From CAXGTL01 sp964645705 (GTDB lineage Archaea; Nanobdellota; Nanobdellia; Woesearchaeales; CAXGTL01): a stretch of 64,000 bases of DNA. Location of the stretch: positions 172,816 through 236,815 of the forward strand of contig CAZYAB010000002.1 of the NCBI GenBank assembly GCA_964645705.1, read 5' to 3'. Of the stretch, positions 54,233-63,833 are shown piece by piece. The notes under the pieces were generated by a model that was given only the letters and a program-made list of their open reading frames with translations, did not search any database and had not been told where the DNA came from. The position numbers were made by a program, and so were the translations under genes. Each line of letters begins with the position of its first letter. The first letter of the stretch is position 1.

Positions 54233-55633
54233 ATGAATATATTTGAAAAATTAGGCTTAAATAGCGAAACAATCAAGGTAATTAAAAAACTAGGAATAGT
54301 AGATCCAACAGAGATTCAGAGAAAATCTATTCCATTTATAATGAAGAAAAGAGATGTTATAGGTGAATCTGCAACTGGTTCAGGTAAAACACTGGCATTT
54401 GGTTGCGGAATAATTGAAAACATTAGTCCACAGAAAAAAGTTCAGTCATTGATCTTAACTCCAACAAGAGAGCTTGCTGAACAAGTTAAAAAAGAATTAA
54501 TCAAACTATCAAAAGGAAAACATTTGAAAACCATTTCTATCTATGGCGGAGTATCAATCAATCCGCAGATTCATGATCTGCAAAATGCAGACATTGTTGT
54601 GGCAACACCTGGAAGATTATTAGATCATATGCAAAGAGGAACAATAAACCTTTCACATATTAAGGTATTGGTTTTAGATGAAGCAGACAGAATGTTTGAC
54701 ATGGGATTTATTGATGATGTCAGAAAGATAATTTCACAATGTCCAAGAAAAAGGCAGACATTATTTTTTTCAGCAACAATTTCATTAGAAATACAAAGAT
54801 TTTCAGATGAGTTTATGCATAATCCTATAAAAGTTTCAGCTGTTAATATGGTTGATCCAAAAAAACTTAAACAAGTTTATTATGATATTCAAAAAAACAT
54901 GAAGATATCATTGCTTAATTATTTATTAAAGTCTGAGAATTCAGGACTAGTAATGGTATTTTGTAATACAAGAAGAAATGTTGACTTTGTTGTAAAAAAT
55001 CTTAAACATAATAAGATAAGTGCAATCGCAATCCACGGCGGATTTTCTCAAAACAAAAGAACAAAAACAATGCAATTATTCAATGGTGCAAAAGTTGGTG
55101 TTCTTGTTTGTACAGATGTTGCTGCACGTGGTCTGCACATTGACAATGTTTCACACATATATAATTATGAGATTCCAAAAGATCCAAAAGATTATGTTCA
55201 CAGGATTGGAAGAACAGCCAGGGCTGGTGAAAATGGTAAGGTTATTAATATATTATGTGATCTTGATTATGCAAACTTTTCACGAATTTTGAATGATTAT
55301 GGTTTTGATGTAAAAAGATTGAAAAAACCTTATCTTGAAAAGGTTAGGGTTGTTAGAGATGATTTTGGTGGAAGAGGTCAAAGAAGGTCAGGCAATAGAA
55401 GGCCTTGGAACAGACAAAGGTCAGGCCAAGGAAGGCCAAGACAAAGAAGTTCAAATCAGAGAAGGCCAAGAAGCAGATCAAATGCAGAAAGCAGCAGAAG
55501 ACCAAGAAGAGAATCAGGTCAAAGAGACAACAGAGACTCAAGAAGCAACAGAAGACCAAGAGGCAGGTCAGGCAGTAATAGACACAAAAAAAGGTCAAAC
55601 TCAGATCATAGAAAAAGGAATAGAAGAAGATAG
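54233..55633 (+). CDS. DEAD-box RNA helicase with Arg-rich tail
   Basis: 466 residues. Q motif (PTEIQ), Walker A ATGSGKT at 47-53, PTRELAEQ at 77, TPGRLL, DEAD 149-152, SAT 180-182, and HRIGRTAR near 323. From about residue 378 a tail of Arg/Ser/Gln/Gly repeats (RRPR-type) follows, likely for RNA binding. Unwinds RNA in the cytoplasm; bacterial DeaD/RhlE-type similarity. Two long shadow frames in other frames in the tail are not genes. Confidence 0.93.
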   Translation: MNIFEKLGLNSETIKVIKKLGIVDPTEIQRKSIPFIMKKRDVIGESATGSGKTLAFGCGIIENISPQKKVQSLILTPTRELAEQVKKELIKLSKGKHLKTISIYGGVSINPQIHDLQNADIVVATPGRLLDHMQRGTINLSHIKVLVLDEADRMFDMGFIDDVRKIISQCPRKRQTLFFSATISLEIQRFSDEFMHNPIKVSAVNMVDPKKLKQVYYDIQKNMKISLLNYLLKSENSGLVMVFCNTRRNVDFVVKNLKHNKISAIAIHGGFSQNKRTKTMQLFNGAKVGVLVCTDVAARGLHIDNVSHIYNYEIPKDPKDYVHRIGRTARAGENGKVINILCDLDYANFSRILNDYGFDVKRLKKPYLEKVRVVRDDFGGRGQRRSGNRRPWNRQRSGQGRPRQRSSNQRRPRSRSNAESSRRPRRESGQRDNRDSRSNRRPRGRSGSNRHKKRSNSDHRKRNRRR

Positions 55634-55702
55634 TAATATTTATAAAGCATAATATACTACTCAATAAAAAAGAGTTCTGATAGATGTAGGAGGTAATTAA
55701 AA

Positions 55703-56518
55703 ATGCAACCACAATTAGAACAAATTCAACAATGTATAACACACAGACTTAAACAATGTAAACTTGATGAAAGAGTTTCTTTTGATGAATCTGCAATAAA
55801 AGCATTGAATAATGAATATCAAGAAGACTGGCAACAAATAGAACAACACGTTGGTGTTGCAGTTTTAGATGCATTACAAAATCAAAAAAACATAATCACA
55901 GAAGAAGATATTAAAAATGCAAATGTTTTTGAAGCAATTAAATTAATGATAGGTGGAAAAGATGTTTGGGATGATATTGCACATATTGGTAGAATCAATC
56001 CAGATATGCCTCAGTATTCTGTTAAATTAAAAAGATCTATGAGTCAATGGCAAGCAGACAGAACAAGAGATACAATGCAAGCTGTCAGAGATTCGAGATT
56101 ACCACAATATGCTTTAAAAGATAAAATAGAATATTCTACAGGCGGACCATTAGGAATAGAAGCAAAGATTCTTTTTAAGTTTGGACCTTCTAAACAAGAA
56201 ATAGAAGCAATTGCTAAAAGCTTGGCAAAATATGTTTCAGAAAAAACAGGACAACAACAAAAAGTTGAAGACATTAGTATGAAAGATTTAATTAGAGGAC
56301 CATCAACAGCAGGCATAGGTACACAATTCTTTGTACGTTCACAAGAAGAACCAGGACAGAATCCTATATTATATTCAGATGTTAATTACAGATTAGCTTT
56401 TACTCATGCTTATAGTAGAGAAGCAGATGTCCAAGGTGCTGTATGTATAACAAGGGAAAGTTCATCAAAGCTTCCACAAGGCACGTTAGAAGCTTATGTT
56501 GAGTCTGTGAGAGAATAA
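55703..56518 (+). CDS. Hypothetical protein, possible histone/AAA-lid-like N-terminus
   Basis: 271 residues. AGGAGG precedes the ATG. Residues 20-75 (VSFDESAIKALNNEYQ, VAVLDALQN, ITEEDIKNA) recall the helix-strand-helix of histone-fold or AAA-lid segments, but the match is weak. The rest is soluble, with no known motif. It is 4 nt from the lipoprotein gene. Confidence 0.6.
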   Translation: MQPQLEQIQQCITHRLKQCKLDERVSFDESAIKALNNEYQEDWQQIEQHVGVAVLDALQNQKNIITEEDIKNANVFEAIKLMIGGKDVWDDIAHIGRINPDMPQYSVKLKRSMSQWQADRTRDTMQAVRDSRLPQYALKDKIEYSTGGPLGIEAKILFKFGPSKQEIEAIAKSLAKYVSEKTGQQQKVEDISMKDLIRGPSTAGIGTQFFVRSQEEPGQNPILYSDVNYRLAFTHAYSREADVQGAVCITRESSSKLPQGTLEAYVESVRE

Positions 56519-56521
56519 AAA

Positions 56522-56896
56522 ATGACAATAAAAACAACATTATGCGCATTGGTTTTGTCTGCTACAGTTGTTTTAGCAGGCTGTGTTCAAGCTAATACAG
56601 AGACAACTGATGAAACAGAAGTTATTCTTTATGGAATGCCAATTAGTGTTGCTTGTACTTCTAATACATCCTGTGATTGGGGCAAATTTGCTGGTGTTTT
56701 TGAAGTAAATGAAAAACTATTATTAGCATATAATGATGGGAGCAATACTAATATTGAAATAACAAAAGCTGCTGCAATAGTTCAATCAGAAATAGATGAT
56801 GAAGATAATGAATTTGTTAAATTAACAGGAAAATATAAAGAAAAGGAATTTGAATTATCTTCTGTTGAAGCAAATGGATATAAGATTGATTTTTGA
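56522..56896 (+). CDS. Small lipoprotein
   Basis: 124 residues. Signal peptide with lipobox VLAGC (Cys at about 21), then a short soluble domain with two Cys (SVACTSNTSCDWG) and mainly beta strands. Three nt separate it from the previous stop. Function unknown. Confidence 0.7.
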   Translation: MTIKTTLCALVLSATVVLAGCVQANTETTDETEVILYGMPISVACTSNTSCDWGKFAGVFEVNEKLLLAYNDGSNTNIEITKAAAIVQSEIDDEDNEFVKLTGKYKEKEFELSSVEANGYKIDF

Positions 56897-56903
56897 ATAA
56901 TTC

Positions 56904-57470
56904 TCAACTAATAACAACATCTATCAATTCAGGAAATACTTCAGTACCCATATCACCTTGAGTATAATGACCATGTGATTTTAATTCTATGATTTTGCCG
57001 CCTAAAGCTTTGTGGAAGATTTCCAAACTTTTCTTGCCATCATCTGCTTCATCATCAGATGTAAACATGATTATTTCTTTTACTCTGTCTTTTATAGTTT
57101 CATCTATTGGATAATTATAAAAAGCTTCTTTTAATTTATTGTCTTTTTTAGGTATTTTCCAAGGTGCAACTAATATTAATTTGCGGATTGTTTTTTTTGT
57201 TTCACCTAACCATCTAACTAAGAAAGCACAACCACAACTATGACCTATTAATACAGTTTCTTCATCAACTTCGTATTTTTCAAATTCTGTTTTAAAATCT
57301 TCATACACTGCTGCCCATGGTTCTGGCATCATTGGTGTTAATGTTTTTATTCCTTTTGCATTGAGTTGTTCTCTTGTCCACGGAATCCAATGTTTATCAT
57401 AAGTTCTTTTTTCAAAATTCATTGCTTTTTCTTTGTCAGATGGACATCCATGTATTATTATGCATTTCAT
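56904..57470 (-). CDS. RBBP9/YdeN-like serine hydrolase
   Basis: 188 residues, alpha/beta-hydrolase of minimal size. Nucleophile Ser78 in LIGHSCGCAFLVRWL, Asp in MFTSDDEADDG, His in SHGHYTQGDMG. Substrate unknown; cytoplasmic. It has convergent orientation to the lipoprotein gene. Confidence 0.8.
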   Translation of the reverse strand: MKCIIIHGCPSDKEKAMNFEKRTYDKHWIPWTREQLNAKGIKTLTPMMPEPWAAVYEDFKTEFEKYEVDEETVLIGHSCGCAFLVRWLGETKKTIRKLILVAPWKIPKKDNKLKEAFYNYPIDETIKDRVKEIIMFTSDDEADDGKKSLEIFHKALGGKIIELKSHGHYTQGDMGTEVFPELIDVVIS

Positions 57471-57505
57471 GTATGTTGGAAATCAACAGAATTATATAAA
57501 CTTTA

Positions 57506-57937
57506 TCATCTAATCACTTCTTTAACAGCATATTCTAGCTTCTTAGGTTCATCAGTACCAATCCTATTAATCTTACCATTAGCCATCTTTATCTCAACAG
57601 CATAAAACCCAGAAACATTGTAAAGCCAAAAAGGTTCCCAAAAAACATATCTTATGCCCCAGCCATAATACCATTTATTCTTAACAGCTTTAGCAGAAAC
57701 AATATCTTCGGTAGAAAACTTTTTTCTAAATATTCCATATCCATACTTAAGTCTTACATAATCATGATCAACTTTAACACTAAGAGTTGTAAAAGAAGCT
57801 AAGAGAAGTATAACAACAGAGACTGCAATAGTTGTAATTATTTCAAGTCTAATGTACATAAGAAACATTAAATAAAAAACAAGAACAATATCTATGACAA
57901 TCATCAGATAACCAATTTGTGTGTGATTGTATGTCAT
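57506..57937 (-). CDS. Two-helix membrane protein with PH-like domain
   Basis: 143 residues. Two membrane helices at about 9-27 and 30-48, then a PH-like beta domain with a YYGWGIRYVF and NVSGFYAVEIKMANGK pattern. Resembles small bPH-like archaeal membrane proteins. Function unknown. Confidence 0.65.
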   Translation of the reverse strand: MTYNHTQIGYLMIVIDIVLVFYLMFLMYIRLEIITTIAVSVVILLLASFTTLSVKVDHDYVRLKYGYGIFRKKFSTEDIVSAKAVKNKWYYGWGIRYVFWEPFWLYNVSGFYAVEIKMANGKINRIGTDEPKKLEYAVKEVIR

Positions 57938-58000
57938 ATAACTTATTTAATTTATAGATATATAAAGTTTATTGTTTTAAGTATATATAAAAGAATAAAT

Positions 58001-58405
58001 TCATTCAATCTTCAAAGCTTTCATAATCTTATCAAGCTTTTCATTGATTATTTTAAGGTCTTTACCAGAGTTTCTATTGCCAGATCCTCTTTTGGATTTT
58101 CCTTCTTTAGCAAAACAATCATCACAATAAACAGGTTTATCTGTAGTTGGTTTAAATGGTATTTCACATTCATTACCACAAGAAGCACAAGTAACTTTAG
58201 TCTTTTGCATATTGCCCCTGTCTCTTCTGTCACGTCTTCTACCAGAATCTCTTCTTCCTGAAGAACTGCCTCGAGAATCTCTTCTTCCTCCAAAACTTCT
58301 CCTTGAAGAACTGCCTCGAGAATCTCTTCTTCCTCCAAAACTTCTCCTTGAAGAACCTCCTCTAGAGTCTCTTTTCCTTCCTTTTGATCGTTCAAATCTT
58401 GCCAT
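58001..58405 (-). CDS. RG-repeat, CxxC zinc-finger nucleic-acid-binding protein
   Basis: 134 residues from ATG 58405, chosen because MARFERSKGRKRD starts a clean basic domain; a longer in-frame start at 58468 adds an unsupported 21 residues. The N-terminal half has Arg/Ser/Gly repeats, including two exact 15-residue repeats (see 58260-58349). It is followed by CASCGNECEIPFKPTTDKPVYCDDCF, a zinc knuckle seen in many archaeal small proteins. The end is an acidic helix. Likely binds RNA. Confidence 0.75.
   Translation of the reverse strand: MARFERSKGRKRDSRGGSSRRSFGGRRDSRGSSSRRSFGGRRDSRGSSSGRRDSGRRRDRRDRGNMQKTKVTCASCGNECEIPFKPTTDKPVYCDDCFAKEGKSKRGSGNRNSGKDLKIINEKLDKIMKALKIE
58260..58349. repeat. 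45-bp perfect tandem repeat, two copies
   Basis: Copies at 58260-58304 and 58305-58349 are identical, with a degraded partial third beyond 58350. It encodes the repeated SRRSFGGRRDSRGSS unit of the zinc protein. Exact identity indicates recent duplication or gene conversion, so the copy number may vary between strains. Confidence 0.75.
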
Positions 58406-58497
58406 AAATGTGTTAGAACAAGGGTTAGTATATAAGGTTATGTGAGAATTGGGTTTTCTAAGAAGCATTTAAATATAAGTTTATATTAAATAATAGT

Positions 58498-59622
58498 ATG
58501 AAAATAACAATAATCTTATTAATAATATTGATTCTTATTACAGGTTGTGTTAAACAACCAATTGAATTACAAGAAATAGAACAAAAAGAAACAAGTCTTG
58601 ATGAAATGATTGAACAAACAAAACCATCTGAAGAACCACAACCAATACAAAAAAAACAAATAACATTCACACACCACTTATTTGACTTAGACAAAGTTGA
58701 TAGAATTATTCCACTTGGTGAATTAGAAGGTGGTTGGCATGAAACAGAAGTTAATAATATGAATTTAGTCCACATAAAACAACCAGGAGGACATGGTTCT
58801 GATGCTTTAAAAATGCAAATATATTCACCAACTAATATGCAATTAACAGGTTATTCTTATTATAGTTATGGAGATCATGATCCGTCATGGACATTGATAT
58901 TTGAAATAGATCAGGACAAAACTTTGAAACTATCAGCACTAACAGATGTTTCTGATAAAATAAAAAACAAAGTAGGAACAGAGTTTACAAAAGGTGAAAT
59001 CAATCTCAGAACACCTATTTCTTTTGCAGGCGGAGAAGTTATTGGTTATTCTGGTGAAAATATTAATAATTGGGACATACTTTATTATGATAATAAAGTT
59101 GAAAATCAATTTGTTAATCAACAAAGATATGAACAAGATTACATGGGCAAAAGGCACACAACTGCTACATGCATTTTTGACCTATTCCCACAAGACATGA
59201 AACAAGAATATCTTGAACTATTAGGATTTAGTGAACCAGGACAAACAACTGATTGCGGCAAAGCATCTAGAGATGTAAAAGCCACATTATCAGGTGCATG
59301 GTTCTTAACAAAGACTGGTTTTGATAGAATAGAAAAAGGAATGTACACATCACCATTATACATCTATAGTAATTCTGACGATGGAACTTCATTAGGCTAT
59401 GTAAACAAAAAGAGGTATAAAATTGGTAAGACGAATCCTACTAACAAAGATCCTGCTTTGGTAAAAGACGAACATTGTTATGAGTTATTGAGTGCTTGGG
59501 ATGGTTCTGTAGATGGTTATGCTTATTTTAAGATTGTATCTGACACAGAGATGTATTTGGCATCAGGAACAACCAAATGTCCTAGTAGTTTTCCTTCTGA
59601 ATATGAAGTTTATTATAGGTGA
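58498..59622 (+). CDS. Lipoprotein, unknown function
   Basis: 374 residues. Lipobox LITGC (Cys at about 16), then an acidic Glu/Gln-rich linker and a beta-rich extracellular domain with Trp/Tyr-rich strands and three cysteines near the end. No family recognised. Confidence 0.7.
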   Translation: MKITIILLIILILITGCVKQPIELQEIEQKETSLDEMIEQTKPSEEPQPIQKKQITFTHHLFDLDKVDRIIPLGELEGGWHETEVNNMNLVHIKQPGGHGSDALKMQIYSPTNMQLTGYSYYSYGDHDPSWTLIFEIDQDKTLKLSALTDVSDKIKNKVGTEFTKGEINLRTPISFAGGEVIGYSGENINNWDILYYDNKVENQFVNQQRYEQDYMGKRHTTATCIFDLFPQDMKQEYLELLGFSEPGQTTDCGKASRDVKATLSGAWFLTKTGFDRIEKGMYTSPLYIYSNSDDGTSLGYVNKKRYKIGKTNPTNKDPALVKDEHCYELLSAWDGSVDGYAYFKIVSDTEMYLASGTTKCPSSFPSEYEVYYR

Positions 59623-59985
59623 TTACTTCACACAACTCACACACTTAGCCTTTTTCTTCACCAATTTCAACAACTTAATTATCTTTTTCTCATCAACCTC
59701 TTTCACAGACTTAAACTTTAAGTGCCTCATATACTTGCCTTTTCCTTTGAAACTAGAAATATTCTTTTTACCTAAACCTTTTACAGCAAACCCTAGGTTA
59801 ACAGAATCTTTCAGACCAACAAAATAATATCTTCCATGATCATAACAAGGCACTCCCCATTTCATTTGTTCATCTATCTTAGGAAATGTCTTTAATATTA
59901 GTTTCCTTAACTTCTTACATATTTCTCGTTGAGGTGATTTCTGTTTCTTGACATAAGCACTAACTTGTTTATTCATATTAAGCAC
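59623..59985 (-). CDS. DUF1801/YdhG-like protein
   Basis: 120 residues (start at Met1 or Met4). KLRKLILKTFPKIDEQMKWGVPCYDHGRYYFVGLKDSVNLGFAVKG is the DUF1801 core. Function unknown, cytoplasmic. The last residues include CVSCVK. It overlaps the 59978 gene by 8 nt. Confidence 0.75.
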   Translation of the reverse strand: MLNMNKQVSAYVKKQKSPQREICKKLRKLILKTFPKIDEQMKWGVPCYDHGRYYFVGLKDSVNLGFAVKGLGKKNISSFKGKGKYMRHLKFKSVKEVDEKKIIKLLKLVKKKAKCVSCVK

Positions 59986-60199
59986 CTAAAAACTTCAAAA
60001 CTTCAAACACCAAAAACGCAGGCCACAACAATGCTTTTACAACTCCCCATACACCATTCCAAAAACCAGTTGCTGTAGAAATATAATATACTAATGCTCC
60101 TACTAAGCCTAAGAAATAAGCACACCCGCCATTACAACAATCTTTGAAATTGCATTTACATGTTTTTTTTGTTTTAATATTTTTCTTCTTTTTTGCCAT
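59978..60199 (-). CDS. Small Cys-rich membrane protein
   Basis: 73 residues. A basic, Cys-rich start (KTKKTCKCNFKDCCNGGCAY) with five cysteines, then two hydrophobic helices. Short AGGAGG-like spacing upstream (CACCTCC on the plus strand at about 60207-60213). May bind metal at the membrane. Function unknown. Confidence 0.6.
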   Translation of the reverse strand: MAKKKKNIKTKKTCKCNFKDCCNGGCAYFLGLVGALVYYISTATGFWNGVWGVVKALLWPAFLVFEVLKFLGA

Positions 60200-60299
60200 A
60201 TTATTTCACCTCCTTTATATCATCATAATATTTTCTACTATATAAATTTTCTCAAAAAAGACAAATATTTAAATATCACAACTACATAAATATATTAAA

Positions 60300-62612
60300 A
60301 TGACAAAAAAAATGAGTGTGATAGCTTTAGTTGTATTTTTATTATTAACAGTATATAATGTTTCTGCTGATATTTATGATGATGCTTATTTGGTTCCTGA
60401 AAAAACTGAATATAGTGCTGTTTATACTGAAATAAATACTTTAATTAATAGTGTAGATTCATTAGCACCAGGAGGAAGAAAAATCCATGCGTGTTATTCA
60501 AAGTTTGATACTGATACATTTCCAATAACTGAAGAGTATCAAAATAATTTAGGTACTAGAAACCAGGGTACAAATGATTGTGTTGCTGCTAGGAGAGCTG
60601 ATCCTTCAATTGTTGAAACACCTGAGAATACATATGTTGCATGCATAAGACAAGTTGCTAATCCGATTGATTCAGTATATTACGGCAAATTATTAGAACA
60701 CGCAAAAATCGCAAAAGCATGTATGGAAAGCGGTGAATGTGAGATCAAAGGAAATTATGATGGTGTTGTAGCTGATGGCGAATCTGAGATCAGTTTTTAT
60801 ATTGAAGTTCCTGGCACTATTTCTTTAGATACTTCAATAGAATCACTCGGAGAAATCACACAACAAACAGAATCTGCGATAACTTTTAAACCATATGAAG
60901 CAGATGCTGAACATAAATATTTAGATCCTAAAGAAATTTTGGTTAAAGCTAATTGTGATTCTGGTGATACTAAAGATAGAAAATTCACAATTGAACAACC
61001 ACCATTATTGCTTGTACATGGTATTCGTTCTAATGCACTTAAAGCATGGCCTGTTTTTGAAAATTGGTTTAAAGCAGAAAGGTGGACAACTAAACCTATA
61101 TCTTATACAAGTTCAAAAGATATTACAAACATTGCAGATGATTTAAGAAAAGAAATTGCTACATTTGTACAAGAGATCATGGATGGTAAAATATATTCAA
61201 ACAAGAAAATAATGGTTACAAAAATAGATATAGTTGCTCATAGCATGGGCGGAGTTGTAAGCAGATATTATACTACTGACAAAGGAGTAGCTGATTATAA
61301 TAATGATGTAAGAAAGCTTGTCATGATTGCAACACCTAATTATGGTTCTTTTTTTATGGAAAATCTTCCTGATTTTATTGAGGGAACTGATTTTGCAGGA
61401 GGCACTGCACTATCTCAGTTAAGACCAGGTAGTGATTTTATGAATTACTTGAATGATGTTGGAAGGACAAATCCTGATGTAAAATATCATGCAATTGCAG
61501 GAACTGGTTGGAGCACAAAATGGACAGATGGTGAAACATACAGTGGTGACGGCGTTGTTGCTACTACCAGTGTAAAATTAGCTGGTGCTTCATTTCACTG
61601 CACATGGGATGCACATAACCGTGCTGCAACTAAAGTTAAAAAAATAACACAAGAAGCAAACACTGCAGGAGGAAAATCAATTCTTGACAGCAAATTTACA
61701 TATAAAATTGTCACAAACCTTCTTTTGACAGATACTGCTTCAAGCAATGCTGATTGTAATGCTGACCCAACACCATTTTATTTTTCACAAAGAGGATATC
61801 TTTATTCTCCAGCAACAATACATGCTTATGATGAAAATGGCAATCACTTAGGTTTAGATGAAAATGGTGAGATAGAGAATGAGATAGGTGATGGTGCTTA
61901 TTATTTCCCTGAAGATATTGTAGATGAACATCCAGCTATCCAAATATTTAGCAATAAAGAAAAAACAATTACATTTAAGGTAGTCGGGACTGCAGATGGT
62001 ACATATAGCCTTGATATAGAAAAAGCTATCAATGGAGAAACAGTTTTTGAACAATCTTTTGAAAACATACAAACAAATCCAAACACACAGCATTTATTAG
62101 ATATAACACAAGAAATTGTTGAATTAGTTCAAGAATCTGTTGGTATTCAAGAACAAGAAACAGTAGTTGTTCAAGAAGAAGAACAAATAATTGAACAACC
62201 AGAAGAAATACAAGAACCAGAGAGAAAACCTGAAAAAACAGAGACCCAAGAAATTAAAAAACCAGAACAAGCAGATGACAAACCAAAGATTATAAAACCA
62301 GAACCAGTACCAAAAAAACCAGAACGATATACAAAAACAACTCCAAGAGATTATTCAGAAAGTTCTGATTATTTGATATATTTTTGGGTTGGACTTTCAG
62401 TAACTCTTTTATTGCTTGCAATGTTTATTTTTTGGGTATGGATGTTTATTGATTGTATTGTACGGCACGGCGTGACCAAGCGTTTCTTATGGATCATAAT
62501 AATATTAATATTTGGATTTTTTGGGGCTGTAATATATTTCTTTGTAGCAAGAAGAAAAGCAAAAAAGAAATCTTTAAAAAAGAAAAATCAGAAAAAGAAA
62601 CCAGTTAAATGA
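60300..62612 (+). CDS. Secreted, membrane-anchored lipase/PGAP1-like hydrolase
   Basis: 770 residues. Signal peptide 1-23. The alpha/beta-hydrolase core has PPLLLVHGIRSNALKAW (oxyanion) and Ser315 in VAHSMGGVVSRYY. An Asp/His follow in the rest of the core. A long acidic, Pro/Glu/Lys-rich linker precedes one or two C-terminal membrane helices and a lysine-rich end. It likely acts outside on lipids or esters, tethered to the membrane. No partner gene is evident. Confidence 0.8.
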   Translation: MTKKMSVIALVVFLLLTVYNVSADIYDDAYLVPEKTEYSAVYTEINTLINSVDSLAPGGRKIHACYSKFDTDTFPITEEYQNNLGTRNQGTNDCVAARRADPSIVETPENTYVACIRQVANPIDSVYYGKLLEHAKIAKACMESGECEIKGNYDGVVADGESEISFYIEVPGTISLDTSIESLGEITQQTESAITFKPYEADAEHKYLDPKEILVKANCDSGDTKDRKFTIEQPPLLLVHGIRSNALKAWPVFENWFKAERWTTKPISYTSSKDITNIADDLRKEIATFVQEIMDGKIYSNKKIMVTKIDIVAHSMGGVVSRYYTTDKGVADYNNDVRKLVMIATPNYGSFFMENLPDFIEGTDFAGGTALSQLRPGSDFMNYLNDVGRTNPDVKYHAIAGTGWSTKWTDGETYSGDGVVATTSVKLAGASFHCTWDAHNRAATKVKKITQEANTAGGKSILDSKFTYKIVTNLLLTDTASSNADCNADPTPFYFSQRGYLYSPATIHAYDENGNHLGLDENGEIENEIGDGAYYFPEDIVDEHPAIQIFSNKEKTITFKVVGTADGTYSLDIEKAINGETVFEQSFENIQTNPNTQHLLDITQEIVELVQESVGIQEQETVVVQEEEQIIEQPEEIQEPERKPEKTETQEIKKPEQADDKPKIIKPEPVPKKPERYTKTTPRDYSESSDYLIYFWVGLSVTLLLLAMFIFWVWMFIDCIVRHGVTKRFLWIIIILIFGFFGAVIYFFVARRKAKKKSLKKKNQKKKPVK

Positions 62613-62662
62613 TTTAAATATTACTAGTAACATTTATATAGTTCTAGAATAAAAGATTTAAT

Positions 62663-63154
62663 ATGATAGATTTAGAACAAGGTGAAAAAATTCTTTATGA
62701 AGAAAGTCCTGGTAAAGGTTTAATTGGATATTGGTTTTTGTCAAGAGTTCTTGGTTTTGGTTTGATTGTTTTGCTGGGTTTTGGATGGTTACCCATACTT
62801 CTAAAAACTTTTGGAAGAGAATTAGGTGGTTTGACATACATAATCATTGGATTTATCGTTTTGTTATTATTATTGTTTGTTTATTATATATTGTTAGTTA
62901 AAACACATAAATATTATATAACAAATGAAAGAGTATATGCAGAAGCAGGATTGATATATAAAAGAAGAAGAAGCATTTATTTTAAAAAGATAACAGACAT
63001 TACTGTTCATCAAAACATGTTTGAAAAAATGTTTGGTATTTCTAATCTAGGCATACAGACAGCTAGCATGAGCGGAAGGCCTGAGATTAGTTTTTTAGGT
63101 GTTGTTGATGCTGCAGTTCCTGAGAAATTGTTGAGGAAAAAGATTAAGAGGTGA
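62663..63154 (+). CDS. Two-helix membrane protein with bPH2/YdbS-type domain
   Basis: 163 residues. N-terminal soluble start, two membrane helices (about 26-46 and 60-83), then KTHKYYITNERVYAEAGLIYKRRRSIYFKKITDITVHQN, the bPH2 (YdbS/YdbT-like) pattern. Function unknown; 4 nt before the next lipoprotein. Confidence 0.75.
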   Translation: MIDLEQGEKILYEESPGKGLIGYWFLSRVLGFGLIVLLGFGWLPILLKTFGRELGGLTYIIIGFIVLLLLLFVYYILLVKTHKYYITNERVYAEAGLIYKRRRSIYFKKITDITVHQNMFEKMFGISNLGIQTASMSGRPEISFLGVVDAAVPEKLLRKKIKR

Positions 63155-63158
63155 TAAT

Positions 63159-63536
63159 ATGAAGAAAATGGTAATATTAATGATTATGATGTGTACTATA
63201 CTTCTTACAGCATGCGGAATTTCATCCCGTGAAGTAGAATATACAAGTGACCTTAAGTCAGGTTATTGTGGAATAGAAGTTCCTGCTGAAGTATGTAGAT
63301 GTGCATTTCATGGTTTAAACTGTGATAAAGCAGAAATGACTAAAGAACAGGCTTCTGAAACAGTTGATTCTGGTTTTTCTGAATTTGATAAAGAAGGGAT
63401 TGCTAATTTTAAACAAGACTGTGAATCAAATGATGGAAGATTTGAATCAGGAAAAAAACCTACTTGTACTTATTGTAAAAGAGGTTATGAGTGGGAAACC
63501 CCTGAGAGAGAAGATTGTGTTTCTAAGTACAATTAA
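63159..63536 (+). CDS. Cys-rich lipoprotein
   Basis: 125 residues. Lipobox LLTAC (Cys at about 19), then a soluble region with about ten cysteines, including YCGIEVPAEVCRCAFHGLNC and CTYCKRGYEW. Probably a disulfide-rich extracellular lipoprotein. It is co-transcribed with the preceding bPH2 gene. Confidence 0.7.
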   Translation: MKKMVILMIMMCTILLTACGISSREVEYTSDLKSGYCGIEVPAEVCRCAFHGLNCDKAEMTKEQASETVDSGFSEFDKEGIANFKQDCESNDGRFESGKKPTCTYCKRGYEWETPEREDCVSKYN

Positions 63537-63551
63537 GTTTTTTTTATTTTT

Positions 63552-63680
63552 TCATATTTGCAATATCAAATAAATTCCCCATATAGCCAAAGCAATAATA
63601 ATTATCAAACCCACAATGCTTATTGCAAGTGGTACTTTCCACATGTTTTTTTTAAATTCTTGTTTGGTTATTGACGTCAT
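63552..63680 (-). CDS. 42-residue single-helix membrane microprotein
   Basis: ATG 63680 to TGA 63552. Basic N-terminus then one membrane helix (about 15-40). The ATGA overlaps the stop of the preceding 51-residue gene, a strong sign of real, coupled translation. Function unknown. Confidence 0.6.
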   Translation of the reverse strand: MTSITKQEFKKNMWKVPLAISIVGLIIIIALAIWGIYLILQI

Positions 63681-63832
63681 TTTAACAATCTATACTTAGA
63701 TGTTGATATTAGTGCTAATCCTATGATTAAGATCACAGTGTGGCTTGGATGGAATGTTTTAAAAAAAGTCCAACCAGCTGAACCTAAGCATAATATCAAA
63801 CCTATGTAAAATTGTATTATTTGTTTATTCAT
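63677..63832 (-). CDS. 51-residue two-helix membrane microprotein
   Basis: ATG 63832 to TGA 63677. Two hydrophobic helices (about 5-22 and 31-44) joined by FKTFHPSHT. ATGA overlap with the next gene and a 1-nt gap after the zinc-ribbon gene. Function unknown. Confidence 0.6.
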   Translation of the reverse strand: MNKQIIQFYIGLILCLGSAGWTFFKTFHPSHTVILIIGLALISTSKYRLLK

Positions 63833-63833
63833 T

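Noticed and set aside
55335..55742. Long alternative frames across the helicase tail (plus and minus)
   Set aside because: They are shadows of the Arg/Gly/Ser-rich repeat coding; no ribosome site and low-complexity products.
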